Source: JAEXNA01 sp037968995
Lineage (GTDB): Bacteria > Vulcanimicrobiota > Xenobia > Xenobiales > JADMJV01
Length of the DNA stretch: 8,404 nt
Direction of reading: 5' to 3'
Assembly (NCBI GenBank): GCA_037968995.1
Contig: JBBKWP010000156.1
Coordinates: 1-8,404, forward strand
Under the pieces are notes generated by a model that had not been told where the DNA came from, did no database searches, and saw only the letters and a list, made by a program, of their open reading frames with translations. The position numbers were made by a program, and so were the translations under genes. Below, one piece after another: positions 1-7,482 of the stretch (position 1 is its first letter; every line of letters begins with the position of its first letter).

Positions 1-97
1 CGAAGACCCGCGCCCCGATAGTTGGTTTCGCGTATTGAGCGACGTTGGGGGTCGACCCGCGCCCCGACAGTGGGTTTCGCGTATTGAGCGACGTTGG

Positions 98-130
98 GGG
101 TCGACCCGTCCTCAGAGAAGGGGTCGACCC
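98..130. repeat. Paired palindromes able to form a 10-bp hairpin (left pair)
   Basis: The perfect palindrome GGGTCGACCC occurs at 98-107 and 121-130. Because each copy is its own reverse complement, the pair can fold as a 10-bp GC-rich stem with a 13-nt loop (108-120), or bind a dimeric protein at two sites. No T tract follows, so it is not a classical intrinsic terminator. A further copy of the palindrome lies at 49-58. Confidence 0.6.
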
Positions 131-169
131 GCGTCCCGACAGCGGGTTTCGCGTATTGAGCGAAGTTGG

Positions 170-202
170 GGGTCGACCCGTCCTCAGAGAAGGGGTCGAC
201 CC
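170..202. repeat. Paired palindromes able to form a 10-bp hairpin (right pair)
   Basis: This is the second exact copy of the paired arrangement: GGGTCGACCC at 170-179 and 193-202 with the same 13-nt spacer (180-192). Spacing between successive palindromes across the array is 49, 23, 49, 23 bp. It lies about 45 bp upstream of the -35 element of the first gene, so an effect on that promoter is possible but not shown. Confidence 0.6.
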
Positions 203-247
203 GCGCCCCGACAGCGGGTTTCGCTCTGGCTAAAAGAACTGAAAAGT

Positions 248-276
248 TTGTCGCTGAACGGTTCGATTGTTATACT
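248..276 (+). promoter_or_regulatory. Sigma-70-like promoter for the pseudokinase-ATPase gene, probably leaderless
   Basis: TTGTCG at 248-253 (resembling -35 TTGACA) and TATACT at 271-276 (five of six matches to TATAAT) are separated by 17 bp. A start 6-9 bases after the -10 element would fall at about 282-285, on or next to the ATG at 285. No Shine-Dalgarno sequence lies between the -10 box and that ATG. The predicted mRNA is therefore leaderless or nearly so. Confidence 0.6.
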
Positions 277-284
277 TTAGATCG

Positions 285-3200
285 ATGAGTGTACAGGTGT
301 CGGGGGGCCTTGGGGTCTATTTGCGGGACAGCTTTCGCGAACTCCATCTCGTGAAGGAGACTACGAGACGGTCTCTATGGAGCGGAATGAACGAGGGCGG
401 AAGTTTCGCTATCCACGTGCTGGAAACGTCGTGCCCTCACGAACGCACGAGGCTCGCGGAGAGATGGGCAAGAATTCAACAGTCCGATGCCCGATTTCTG
501 CCAAAGATCCACTCGGTATTAACGAAGGAACCCGACCAACTCTGCCTGGTAGAGGAATGGGTCGATGGTTTACAGTGGGACGCTATTCCAGGTGCCGCTA
601 AGAGAATGCGCGCGATCTCCACCGAACTCTTTGACACTTTAGAAGGCCTGAATACGCTTGGCCCTTTTCTCGGGAGCGATCTGAGAAAATCGTTACGCTG
701 GGATCTCCAGAGTTGCCGCCTCCGTGTCCTCGGGCAGTCGGTTCGGCCGAGTGAACCCTCCCTGAATCCCTTGGACCTTCTGTCTCTAGCTTTGCAACTG
801 TCCAAGCCGTACTTGGATTCTGAGGAGAAAGAAGAAGCCACCCGCTGTGCTATGCCCGCTCAAGTTTCCCGTCTCTTGCGTCGGCGTCGCGTTGACCACG
901 TGACAAGTGAGGCCCCTTTTGTTGGCCGCGAAGAGTGTCTGACGGCGCTTAACGAAGCTTTTGGAACTCGACATCTTCTCATGGTCGAGGGCGGGTCGGG
1001 CATAGGGAAGACACGGCTACTGAAAGAGTGGACCAGAGACCTCGATGCCCGTGTTCTTTGGTCCAAGGCCGACCGCGACGTAGCGCCGACTCCCTATGCG
1101 ATGTTCGCTGGACCCGTTGCAGTTCTCGAAGCCGAGTTGGAGAGCCACCCAGAACTCAAGAGGCTCCTCGTACACAAACTCGGTCTAGAACTTCCTCTTC
1201 TCCAGGGCTTGCAACAAGGGAATTCCACCCGTTTGCAGCGGGGGACACTCGTGATGCTCTCATTAATGCTGGCCGTTTTTGGACGTGAGGTACCAACCGT
1301 TCTCGTTCTCGATGACTGTCAATGGGCCGATCCCCTCACCCTCCGTTTCTTGGAGTATTGGGCGGAGTCTGGAGACGCTCTGTTGGTGGTCGCGATGTTT
1401 CGCAGAAGCGAACTGCCCGACGAACATAGCCTCAAGACCCTCGCTGCGCCCCGTTTGGAACTGAAGCCTTTCACAACGGAAGAAGCACAGATTCTCTTGA
1501 CTCGCGAGGACGAGACCGCGTCGCTAACCTTGCGGGAAAGCGCCATCCGAAGGGCCCAAGGGAACCCATTGATGTTGCTCTCTTTTCTCAAAAGTGGACT
1601 GGATGAGGGAGATCTTGAGGCGACGCGCTTCACTACTCTGAAGCCGCGAACGCAGGAAGCTTTGGCTGTCGCCTCGGTGCTAGGCAGAAAATGCTCAATC
1701 GAGCTACTGACCGCGAGTTTGCAAAGGCCTGTCGACCTTGAGGAAGCCTTGGCGGAGGGTTTGGTGGAACTGACGACCACGGGGTTGAGATTCGTGCACG
1801 ACAGATTTCGCGAGATAGCACTTCGCAGTTTGCACGTCGATCGCATCGCGGAGATCCACCTCAGGGTCGCACGACACCTTGATAGCCAAGCGGATGCTGA
1901 TGTATTTGAGGTGGCCTTTCATTTTCAGGCGGCGGGCGCATCCGCGGAAGGTTTCGTTGGCGCGGTCCAGGCCGGGGAAGAGGCGCTCCGGGAGCACGCT
2001 CTTGATACCGCCATCTTTTATCTGAGCTCGGCGGTGCAGGGCAGTGTCGGTCAGCCCGACGACGTCCGCTGTTCCCTTCTCAGTCGCTTAGGAGACTGCT
2101 ACCGTTTAACGGGAGCCTACGATCAGAGTTTGATTCATCTACAGAAAGCTATGACAGTGGCCGGGGAGTCGGAGCATCAGGCCCGGCTTTGGGGAGCCAT
2201 TGGGGACGTCTACTTCAAGCAAGGAAACCTCGAAGCCGCGCAAGACTCCATCTGGCGAGGTCTCGCCCTGTTGGGGTGTCACCGGCCCAAACAGCTGATC
2301 GTCTCTTTCTTGGCAAAGGGGGTGGTTCAACTCGCTCATTCTTTGGTCTCCACTTGGGAGTACAAGATGCGCTGTCCAGAGAAGACACGATTAGACCTTC
2401 TCCGCGCCGACCTCTACAACCGGTTGGCCTACGTTCTGTGGTTTCTGGAGGGCCCTATTCCTTCCATTTGGGCTCATCTCTGCGAACTTAACCTAGCTGA
2501 GCGCTACTACCTTACGGGTATTCTGGTGCGCGCCCGATCGACTCACGCCATCGCCATGGGAGCAATACCTCTGTGGCCCCGAGCTTTGCGATACGGGCAG
2601 AACGCGCTGAAATCCGCACGGCAGCTCAAGGACCAGTGGGCTGAAGGTCAGGCTGGTCATTTCTATGGGGCGACCTTGTTAGGTGTGGGTCGACTGGAAG
2701 AGGCTCGAGAGCATCTCGAGGTTTCCGTAGAGCAACTGGAGCAAACGGGAGATCGCTGGGAAGAGAACGGCGCGCGTTATCATTTGGCCTTGACCTACTA
2801 CCGATTGGGGCGTCTAGACGATGCTGTGGTTCTGGCCCGGGAGACCCAACTCATCGGCGCTATGATCAACGATCGCTTGGCGGCCGGCGACAACTTGTTC
2901 ACTTGGGCACGGGCCTGCGGAGGTCGGCTTCCTCTGGAAGTCTTAGAGTTGGAGAAGACGTTCAGTTCGCCGGACGTTCAACGCCAATGCGAACTTCTGG
3001 CGACAGAAGCTCTCATTGGCCTCAGAAGGGGAGACCTGGACCGATCCGAGCGCCTATTGAAAGAGGCGATCGCTTTATATGACAGACGGCGAGCCCAGAA
3101 CATCTACACGGCTTCGCTCCCGTGCTGGCTCGCCACTGTTCAGCGACGCCAGATTCAGAGTGGCGGCCCCAAGGCGCACCACCAACAGATGCGGGCGGTG

Positions 3201-3491
3201 CGCAGAACTCTGAAAAGAGCGCTCTCGTTGGCTCATAAGTACAGGACGAATCTGTCTCACGCTCATCGCGAGCAAGCCTTGGTGTTCTGCCTTGAGGAGC
3301 AGTTCGCTAAGGCCGAGGTGTCCTTTCGTTTGTCACTAGAGGTGGCTGATTCTCTTGCCATGGCCCATGAAGTGGACATGTCTCAGAGAGCACGTCGGGT
3401 TTGGGAGGGAAAACTGGGTTCCGGCTCAGGGCAACCTGAAAAAATCAGAGCTAGCGTTCACGACGATCTCTTCAAGTTCGGCGGCTCCTAG
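285..3491 (+). CDS. Degenerate protein kinase / AAA_16-type ATPase / TPR signalling protein
   Basis: This is a 1068-aa cytoplasmic protein with no signal peptide or clear membrane segment. Residues 1-200 resemble a Ser/Thr kinase fold but lack its key residues: the beta3 motif reads FAIHVL (Lys replaced by His44), and the hinge region LCLVEEWVDG (86-95) is conserved. The HRD loop reads GSDLRKSL (130-137), and DFG is replaced by GQS (150-152). Residues 213-216 (VGRE) open an AAA_16/STAND ATPase with Walker A GGSGIGKT (236-243), Walker B LVLDD ending at D344 followed by CQWAD, and a GNP motif at 426-428. A helical region containing FVHDRFRE (503-510) follows, then TPR-like helix pairs from about 593 to 1040. 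The layout matches PknK-like sensors, in which TPRs bind a partner and the ATPase acts as a switch. No C-terminal DNA-binding domain is seen. An upstream in-frame TTG at 267 would add six residues but lies upstream of the predicted -10 box, so ATG 285 is preferred. The partner and signal are unknown. Confidence 0.85.
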   Translation: MSVQVSGGLGVYLRDSFRELHLVKETTRRSLWSGMNEGGSFAIHVLETSCPHERTRLAERWARIQQSDARFLPKIHSVLTKEPDQLCLVEEWVDGLQWDAIPGAAKRMRAISTELFDTLEGLNTLGPFLGSDLRKSLRWDLQSCRLRVLGQSVRPSEPSLNPLDLLSLALQLSKPYLDSEEKEEATRCAMPAQVSRLLRRRRVDHVTSEAPFVGREECLTALNEAFGTRHLLMVEGGSGIGKTRLLKEWTRDLDARVLWSKADRDVAPTPYAMFAGPVAVLEAELESHPELKRLLVHKLGLELPLLQGLQQGNSTRLQRGTLVMLSLMLAVFGREVPTVLVLDDCQWADPLTLRFLEYWAESGDALLVVAMFRRSELPDEHSLKTLAAPRLELKPFTTEEAQILLTREDETASLTLRESAIRRAQGNPLMLLSFLKSGLDEGDLEATRFTTLKPRTQEALAVASVLGRKCSIELLTASLQRPVDLEEALAEGLVELTTTGLRFVHDRFREIALRSLHVDRIAEIHLRVARHLDSQADADVFEVAFHFQAAGASAEGFVGAVQAGEEALREHALDTAIFYLSSAVQGSVGQPDDVRCSLLSRLGDCYRLTGAYDQSLIHLQKAMTVAGESEHQARLWGAIGDVYFKQGNLEAAQDSIWRGLALLGCHRPKQLIVSFLAKGVVQLAHSLVSTWEYKMRCPEKTRLDLLRADLYNRLAYVLWFLEGPIPSIWAHLCELNLAERYYLTGILVRARSTHAIAMGAIPLWPRALRYGQNALKSARQLKDQWAEGQAGHFYGATLLGVGRLEEAREHLEVSVEQLEQTGDRWEENGARYHLALTYYRLGRLDDAVVLARETQLIGAMINDRLAAGDNLFTWARACGGRLPLEVLELEKTFSSPDVQRQCELLATEALIGLRRGDLDRSERLLKEAIALYDRRRAQNIYTASLPCWLATVQRRQIQSGGPKAHHQQMRAVRRTLKRALSLAHKYRTNLSHAHREQALVFCLEEQFAKAEVSFRLSLEVADSLAMAHEVDMSQRARRVWEGKLGSGSGQPEKIRASVHDDLFKFGGS

Positions 3492-3564
3492 GGCTCCGTC
3501 AAACTGAAACTTTCAGATGGAGCGATTGCGGGAACCTTCACGGTTTCGCCTAACTGACTGTCCT

Positions 3565-6213
3565 ATGAATCTCCGCTCTTTTCGTGTCCTACGATTCTTC
3601 CTTATTCCCGTGACCGTTGTCGTGTTCGGCCTACCGAGTCCGGCGGAAACGCCGTCGTCGTGGGGACAATCCGCCGGGCGATATGCGCTCACCAACGCCA
3701 AGATTTTGATCGCTCCCGGTCAGACCGTGGAGAAGGGTACCATACTGATCGAGGGGCCCAAAATTTTGGCTGTGGGCGCTGACGTTGCAGTCCCCCCGGG
3801 TACGCGCGTGATCGACGTGTCTGGCAAGGTCGTTCACGCAGGTTTCTTGGACCCTTATGTCAACGTCGGTCGCTTTCTCGGCGACGAGGAGTCCGACGGC
3901 GCTCCCCAACTGCCCGAGCGCGTTCACGACGAACGGCGGGTTTCGGAAACGATAGGACTAGAGGCGGACGCTTTTGATGAGTTCCGACAACTCGGCTTTG
4001 TCAACGTCGCGCTCGTTCCAGACCAGGGCATCTTCCGGGGGCAGTCCGCCCTCTACTCCACCGCGCCAAGCGAGGACCCCTCTGAAACGAATCTCATCGA
4101 TCCCTCGGTTGCCTCGGTGGTCGCGTTCGAGCCCCTGGGTTGGGAGAAGCTCGACGGGCAAAACTATCCTTTGAGTCTGATGGGTAACGTCGCTTTCGTT
4201 CGCCAACACTTCCTCGACAGCGCGTGGCTTGCTGACCAGGCAAGTCCGACCGACACGGTCGAGATGAGAGCCAGTCTGAAGTCTTTGAACGAGGTTCGTA
4301 CGGGTCTTCGGCCGCTCGTCTTTCAGGCGTCGAGTCTTCTCGACAGTCTGAGGATTCCCGTCCTAGTCGAGGAGGTAGGCGCTCGGCCCGCGTCTTTGAC
4401 GCTGGTTCTCTCGGGTGGGGAGTGGCAGCAACTCGAATGGCTCAAGGCTTCGTCCTTGGCTCACCCCATCCGCTACATAATGCCTTTGGCTTTTCCCGAC
4501 ACCCCTGAAGACGAGCCCGGCCATCCAGCCTCGGATTGGACTCTTATGGCGCTGAGACAGTGGCACGCCGCGCCCGGACTGCCCGCCTGGATGGAGGACG
4601 AGAAGTTAGCTTTCGCCCTCACTACATTTGGGGTGAAGGACCTCGCGGACTGGGAGGCTCGAGTTCAGGACGCCATTGCCGCTGGGCTTTCTCCCGAGAG
4701 GGCTCTCGCGGCGCTCACCGTGGAACCGGCAAGCTATCTGGGCTTAGATGACCAGGGCACACTCCGTCCGGGTATGACTGCCAGTTTTGTGGTGCGAGAC
4801 GGTCTCCCGTTCTCCGGTAAGAGCACCGTGGAGGAGGTGTTCATCGAGGGGAAGCGCTATCCGCGTTTCGAAGGCGTGGCGGGGACCAAACTCAACGATG
4901 GTAAAGATATCAAAGCTCGTGCCTTCATCAACAAAAAAGACTACATAAGTCCGCCGAGCGCCTTCGCGACCGCATCGTCGGCTCCGAGTACTGTTCTGGT
5001 GCGCCACGCCACGCTCTGGACCCAGGAGCCCGGTGGGCCGTTGAAAGATTCGGATCTTCTGATTCAGAATGGCCGAATTGTGAGAGTGGGAAGTGGTATT
5101 ACTGCCCCTCCTGGAGCGCTCGTCATCGAAGGGAAAGGGCTTCACGTGACGCCGGGGCTGATCGACGCCCACAGCCACACCGCTGTGGAGGGCGATGTCA
5201 ACGAACCAGGTCGAAATGTTACGGCCATGGTGCGCATCAAAGATGTTCTCAACCCTTTCGACCACGATATCTACCTGCAACTCTCCTCGGGGGTGACGGC
5301 AGCCAACGTTTTGCACGGATCCGCCAACGCCATTGGGGGACAGTCGATCACGACGCGCTGGAAGCTTGGCCGACCTCCTCTGGACATGATATTTCAGGAC
5401 GCCCCTGAAGGCATCAAGTTCGCCTTGGGAGAGAATCCCAAACAGAGCAACTGGGGCGACAAGCACGTCACGCGCTACCCTCAATCCCGCATGGGTGTAG
5501 TGCAGTTGGTTCGCGGGTCGTTTGAGAGCGCCAAAAACTACAGGCGACAGAAAGAGACCGGATTGAACCCGCAGCCGGATCTGGCCCTTGAGGCGCTGCT
5601 CGAGATTCTAGACGGCAAGCGACTGGTGCATTGTCACTCTTATCGCCAAGACGAGATCTTGGCGCTGATACGGGTGGCCGAAGAAGAGGGATTTAAAGTC
5701 AACGTCTTCCAACACGTTCTAGAGGGCTACAAGGTTGCCGACGAGATCAAGGCTCACGGCGCCGCCGCCTCCACCTTCGCGGACTGGTGGGCTTATAAGG
5801 TCGAGGTGGAGGATGCCATTCCCCAGAACGCGTCCCTGATGGCCGAGCGCGGCGTTTTGGTCAGTATCAATTCGGACTCACCGGATCTGGCTCGACGACT
5901 GAACACCGAGGCCGGAAAGTCGGTGCGCTACGGTGACATGTCCGAGGTGGATGCGCTCAGCCTCATAACCCGGAATCCAGCCCAGCAACTTGGAATTCTT
6001 GAGCGCGTGGGAACTCTCTCACCCGGTAAGGATGCGGACTTTGCCATCTGGAATGCGCCTCCACTCAGCGAGGAGGCGATCTGTCTGGAGACTTGGATCG
6101 AAGGACGACGCTACTTCTCTCGTGCCGAGGAAGCCCGGCGGGTGGAGACTCTCCAGAAGGAACTGAAGTTTCTGAGGGATTTAGCGAAAAAGGCTGAGGA
6201 GAAAGACGAGTGA
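3565..6213 (+). CDS. Exported double amidohydrolase-family protein, second module catalytic
   Basis: This is an 882-aa protein. Residues 1-27 form a Sec signal peptide (basic start NLRSFRVLR, hydrophobic core, probable cleavage after SPA at 25-27), placing it in the periplasm or outside. An in-frame ATG at 3517 would add 16 residues ahead of this signal peptide, so 3565 is preferred; neither start has a clear Shine-Dalgarno. Two amidohydrolase modules follow. Module 1 (about 37-440) has the usual beta-sandwich start and a GFLD turn, but the HxH site reads YVN (98-100). Module 2 (about 477-850) has HSH (536-538), HCH (689-691), His717 in FQHVLEGYK and Asp771 in NSDSPD, matching the metal-binding and catalytic positions of the superfamily (HutI/dipeptidase-like branch). 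The reaction is probably metal-dependent hydrolysis of a C-N bond; the substrate is not recognisable. A charged helical tail (about 850-882) ends the protein. It is the first gene of a tight three-gene group. Confidence 0.87.
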   Translation: MNLRSFRVLRFFLIPVTVVVFGLPSPAETPSSWGQSAGRYALTNAKILIAPGQTVEKGTILIEGPKILAVGADVAVPPGTRVIDVSGKVVHAGFLDPYVNVGRFLGDEESDGAPQLPERVHDERRVSETIGLEADAFDEFRQLGFVNVALVPDQGIFRGQSALYSTAPSEDPSETNLIDPSVASVVAFEPLGWEKLDGQNYPLSLMGNVAFVRQHFLDSAWLADQASPTDTVEMRASLKSLNEVRTGLRPLVFQASSLLDSLRIPVLVEEVGARPASLTLVLSGGEWQQLEWLKASSLAHPIRYIMPLAFPDTPEDEPGHPASDWTLMALRQWHAAPGLPAWMEDEKLAFALTTFGVKDLADWEARVQDAIAAGLSPERALAALTVEPASYLGLDDQGTLRPGMTASFVVRDGLPFSGKSTVEEVFIEGKRYPRFEGVAGTKLNDGKDIKARAFINKKDYISPPSAFATASSAPSTVLVRHATLWTQEPGGPLKDSDLLIQNGRIVRVGSGITAPPGALVIEGKGLHVTPGLIDAHSHTAVEGDVNEPGRNVTAMVRIKDVLNPFDHDIYLQLSSGVTAANVLHGSANAIGGQSITTRWKLGRPPLDMIFQDAPEGIKFALGENPKQSNWGDKHVTRYPQSRMGVVQLVRGSFESAKNYRRQKETGLNPQPDLALEALLEILDGKRLVHCHSYRQDEILALIRVAEEEGFKVNVFQHVLEGYKVADEIKAHGAAASTFADWWAYKVEVEDAIPQNASLMAERGVLVSINSDSPDLARRLNTEAGKSVRYGDMSEVDALSLITRNPAQQLGILERVGTLSPGKDADFAIWNAPPLSEEAICLETWIEGRRYFSRAEEARRVETLQKELKFLRDLAKKAEEKDE
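6197..6201 (+). promoter_or_regulatory. Shine-Dalgarno for the second amidohydrolase-like gene
   Basis: AGGAG lies inside the 3' end of the preceding gene, 8 nt before GTG 6210 and 11 nt before ATG 6213. It is the only strong ribosome site in the group and supports translation of the next gene starting at the stop codon of the previous one. Confidence 0.6.
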
Positions 6214-7478
6214 TGCTATATCTTTTCCGAGTTTTGGTAGCGTTCCTTATCCTTGTCGGACCGGTTCTGGGGCAACCTTCTGTTTCCCAACCGTCCAATC
6301 GATTCGTTCTGGCCAACGGCTGGATCCACACCGCCAAAGAAGACGCTTTTCAGGGCTACGTGGTGGTCTCAGGTACAACCATTGAAGCGGTCGGGCGGGG
6401 CACCGCTCCGGTTTCCGTGGATACGATCGATCTTCTCGGACAGCATCTCTATCCTGGACTGATCGACGCCGACTCCGCTCTGGGTCTCGTGGACGTAGAG
6501 TCGCTCCGGGCCAGCCAAGACCAGACGGAGGTCGGGAAGATCAATCCGAACCTGGAAGCTCGCTACGGATTTCGCGCTGAGTCGGACCTCATCCCCGTGG
6601 CGCGTTCGCAGGGTGTTCTGGTCAGCGGCGTTAATCCTCTGGGAGGAATGATGTCGGGGCAAGGCACGGTGATGCGACTTTGGGGTTGGACCTGGGAAGA
6701 GATGACCCTTCGCCCGACCTGGGCTCTGGCTCTGGATTGGCCGACCATGAGCTGGACCAAAAATAAGGATGACGAGGCCGAGAAGGACCGCCTCGAGGGT
6801 TTGGGCGAGGATCTCTACCTTCTGAGCGAATCCTTGGCCCAAGCTCGGGCGTACAGCGGACCCCGGGCGGACGTCAAGTGGGAGGCTCTCAAGCCATACG
6901 CTACGGGCTCGGCTCCCATCTTGGTCCGAGTCGACGGAGCCTCCGAAATCGAGGCGGCGCTGGCTTGGGGAGAGCGGGAGAAGCTCCGTATGATCCTACA
7001 GGCCGGACGCGACATCGACCGCTATGCCGACCAACTGGCCAAACGGAAAATTCCGGTCATCTACAGCGCGCTCAATTCTGTCGAGCCCAGGTACGATGAG
7101 CCCGTGGACCGTCAGCACCGGACTCCCGCTATATTGGCGAAAGCGGGAGTTCTGGTAGCCCTATCACCCAGCGGCTGGGCTTTTGATGTTCGGGAGTTGC
7201 GGGACTTGGGCGGCAAGACCGTGGGACACGGCTGGAGTCGACTGCAGGCACTCCAATCCATCACTTATAACCCGGCCAAGATTCTCGGCATCGATGACCG
7301 TTTCGGCACTATCGAGCCCGGCAAGGAAGCCACTCTCATCTTGTGCGACGGTGACCTTTTGGAGACCATCCATCGCGTGGTTCGCGCCTGGGGGGCTGGA
7401 GCGGAATTGTCTCTCGACGATCGGCAGAAGCAGCTTTACCAGAAATATCGGGGGCGTCCCCAGAAATCACACGAGTGA
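6213..7478 (+). CDS. Exported amidohydrolase-like protein lacking metal ligands
   Basis: This is a 421-aa protein with a signal peptide (hydrophobic core LFRVLVAFLILVGPV, probable cleavage after VLG at about residue 20). The fold is amidohydrolase-like: an N-terminal strand region, GLIDADSALGLV where the HxH motif should be, and a C-terminal NPAKILGI...GTIEPGKEATLILCDGD segment typical of the superfamily. The HxH position reads DSA (87-89), and the Asp of the last barrel strand is replaced by Pro319 (ALSPSG). With the metal ligands missing it is probably not a hydrolase by the usual mechanism. It resembles module 1 of the preceding gene in lacking the same residues. The ATG overlaps the previous TGA by one base (TGATG, 6211-6215), which implies translational coupling. 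GTG 6210 is an alternative start one residue earlier. A structural or binding partner for the active enzyme is the likeliest role, by inference only. Confidence 0.85.
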   Translation: MLYLFRVLVAFLILVGPVLGQPSVSQPSNRFVLANGWIHTAKEDAFQGYVVVSGTTIEAVGRGTAPVSVDTIDLLGQHLYPGLIDADSALGLVDVESLRASQDQTEVGKINPNLEARYGFRAESDLIPVARSQGVLVSGVNPLGGMMSGQGTVMRLWGWTWEEMTLRPTWALALDWPTMSWTKNKDDEAEKDRLEGLGEDLYLLSESLAQARAYSGPRADVKWEALKPYATGSAPILVRVDGASEIEAALAWGEREKLRMILQAGRDIDRYADQLAKRKIPVIYSALNSVEPRYDEPVDRQHRTPAILAKAGVLVALSPSGWAFDVRELRDLGGKTVGHGWSRLQALQSITYNPAKILGIDDRFGTIEPGKEATLILCDGDLLETIHRVVRAWGAGAELSLDDRQKQLYQKYRGRPQKSHE

Positions 7479-7482
7479 AGTC

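Larger units (their letters stand above)
2..225. repeat. Tandem repeat array of alternating 49-bp and 23-bp units
   Basis: Near-identical 49-bp units lie at 2-50 (diverged), 51-99 and 123-171, and a partial one at 195-225. Identical 23-bp units lie at 100-122 and 172-194, each after a 49-bp unit, so the later array has a 72-bp period (49+23). The full copies at 51-99 and 123-171 differ at only three bases. The first visible copy is the most diverged and has lost the palindrome at its left end. The array ends abruptly about 60 bp before the ATG of the first gene, and may extend beyond the left window edge. Short open frames cross it only because the period is a multiple of three; I see no sign that it is translated. 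It accounts for nearly all of the gene-free stretch at the left end. Function is unknown: a repeat expansion, a protein-binding array or an upstream transcript end are all possible. Confidence 0.9.

Noticed and set aside
2..225. CRISPR array
   Set aside because: The units are tandem with no unique spacers; the 23-bp stretches between 49-bp units are identical to each other.
35..280. Two short + strand open frames across the repeat array (81 and 62 codons)
   Set aside because: Both are translations of the same repeat in different frames, with Arg/Pro-rich low-complexity products and no ribosome site. They arise from the repeat period rather than from a gene.
3504..3516. Inverted repeat CTGAAACTTTCAG after the first gene, as a possible terminator
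   Set aside because: Its arms leave a one-base loop, the stem is AT-rich and short, and no T run follows.
4744..5484. 246-codon open frame on the minus strand inside the double amidohydrolase gene
   Set aside because: It is an antisense shadow of a clearly conserved module, which includes the HSH metal site on the + strand.
7183..7482. Long N-terminal extension of the membrane protein overlapping the second amidohydrolase-like gene
   Set aside because: The overlapped gene has clear family features in its own frame, and the extension reads as a Ser/Arg-rich shadow. The ATG at 7483 with 4-nt spacing is the natural start.
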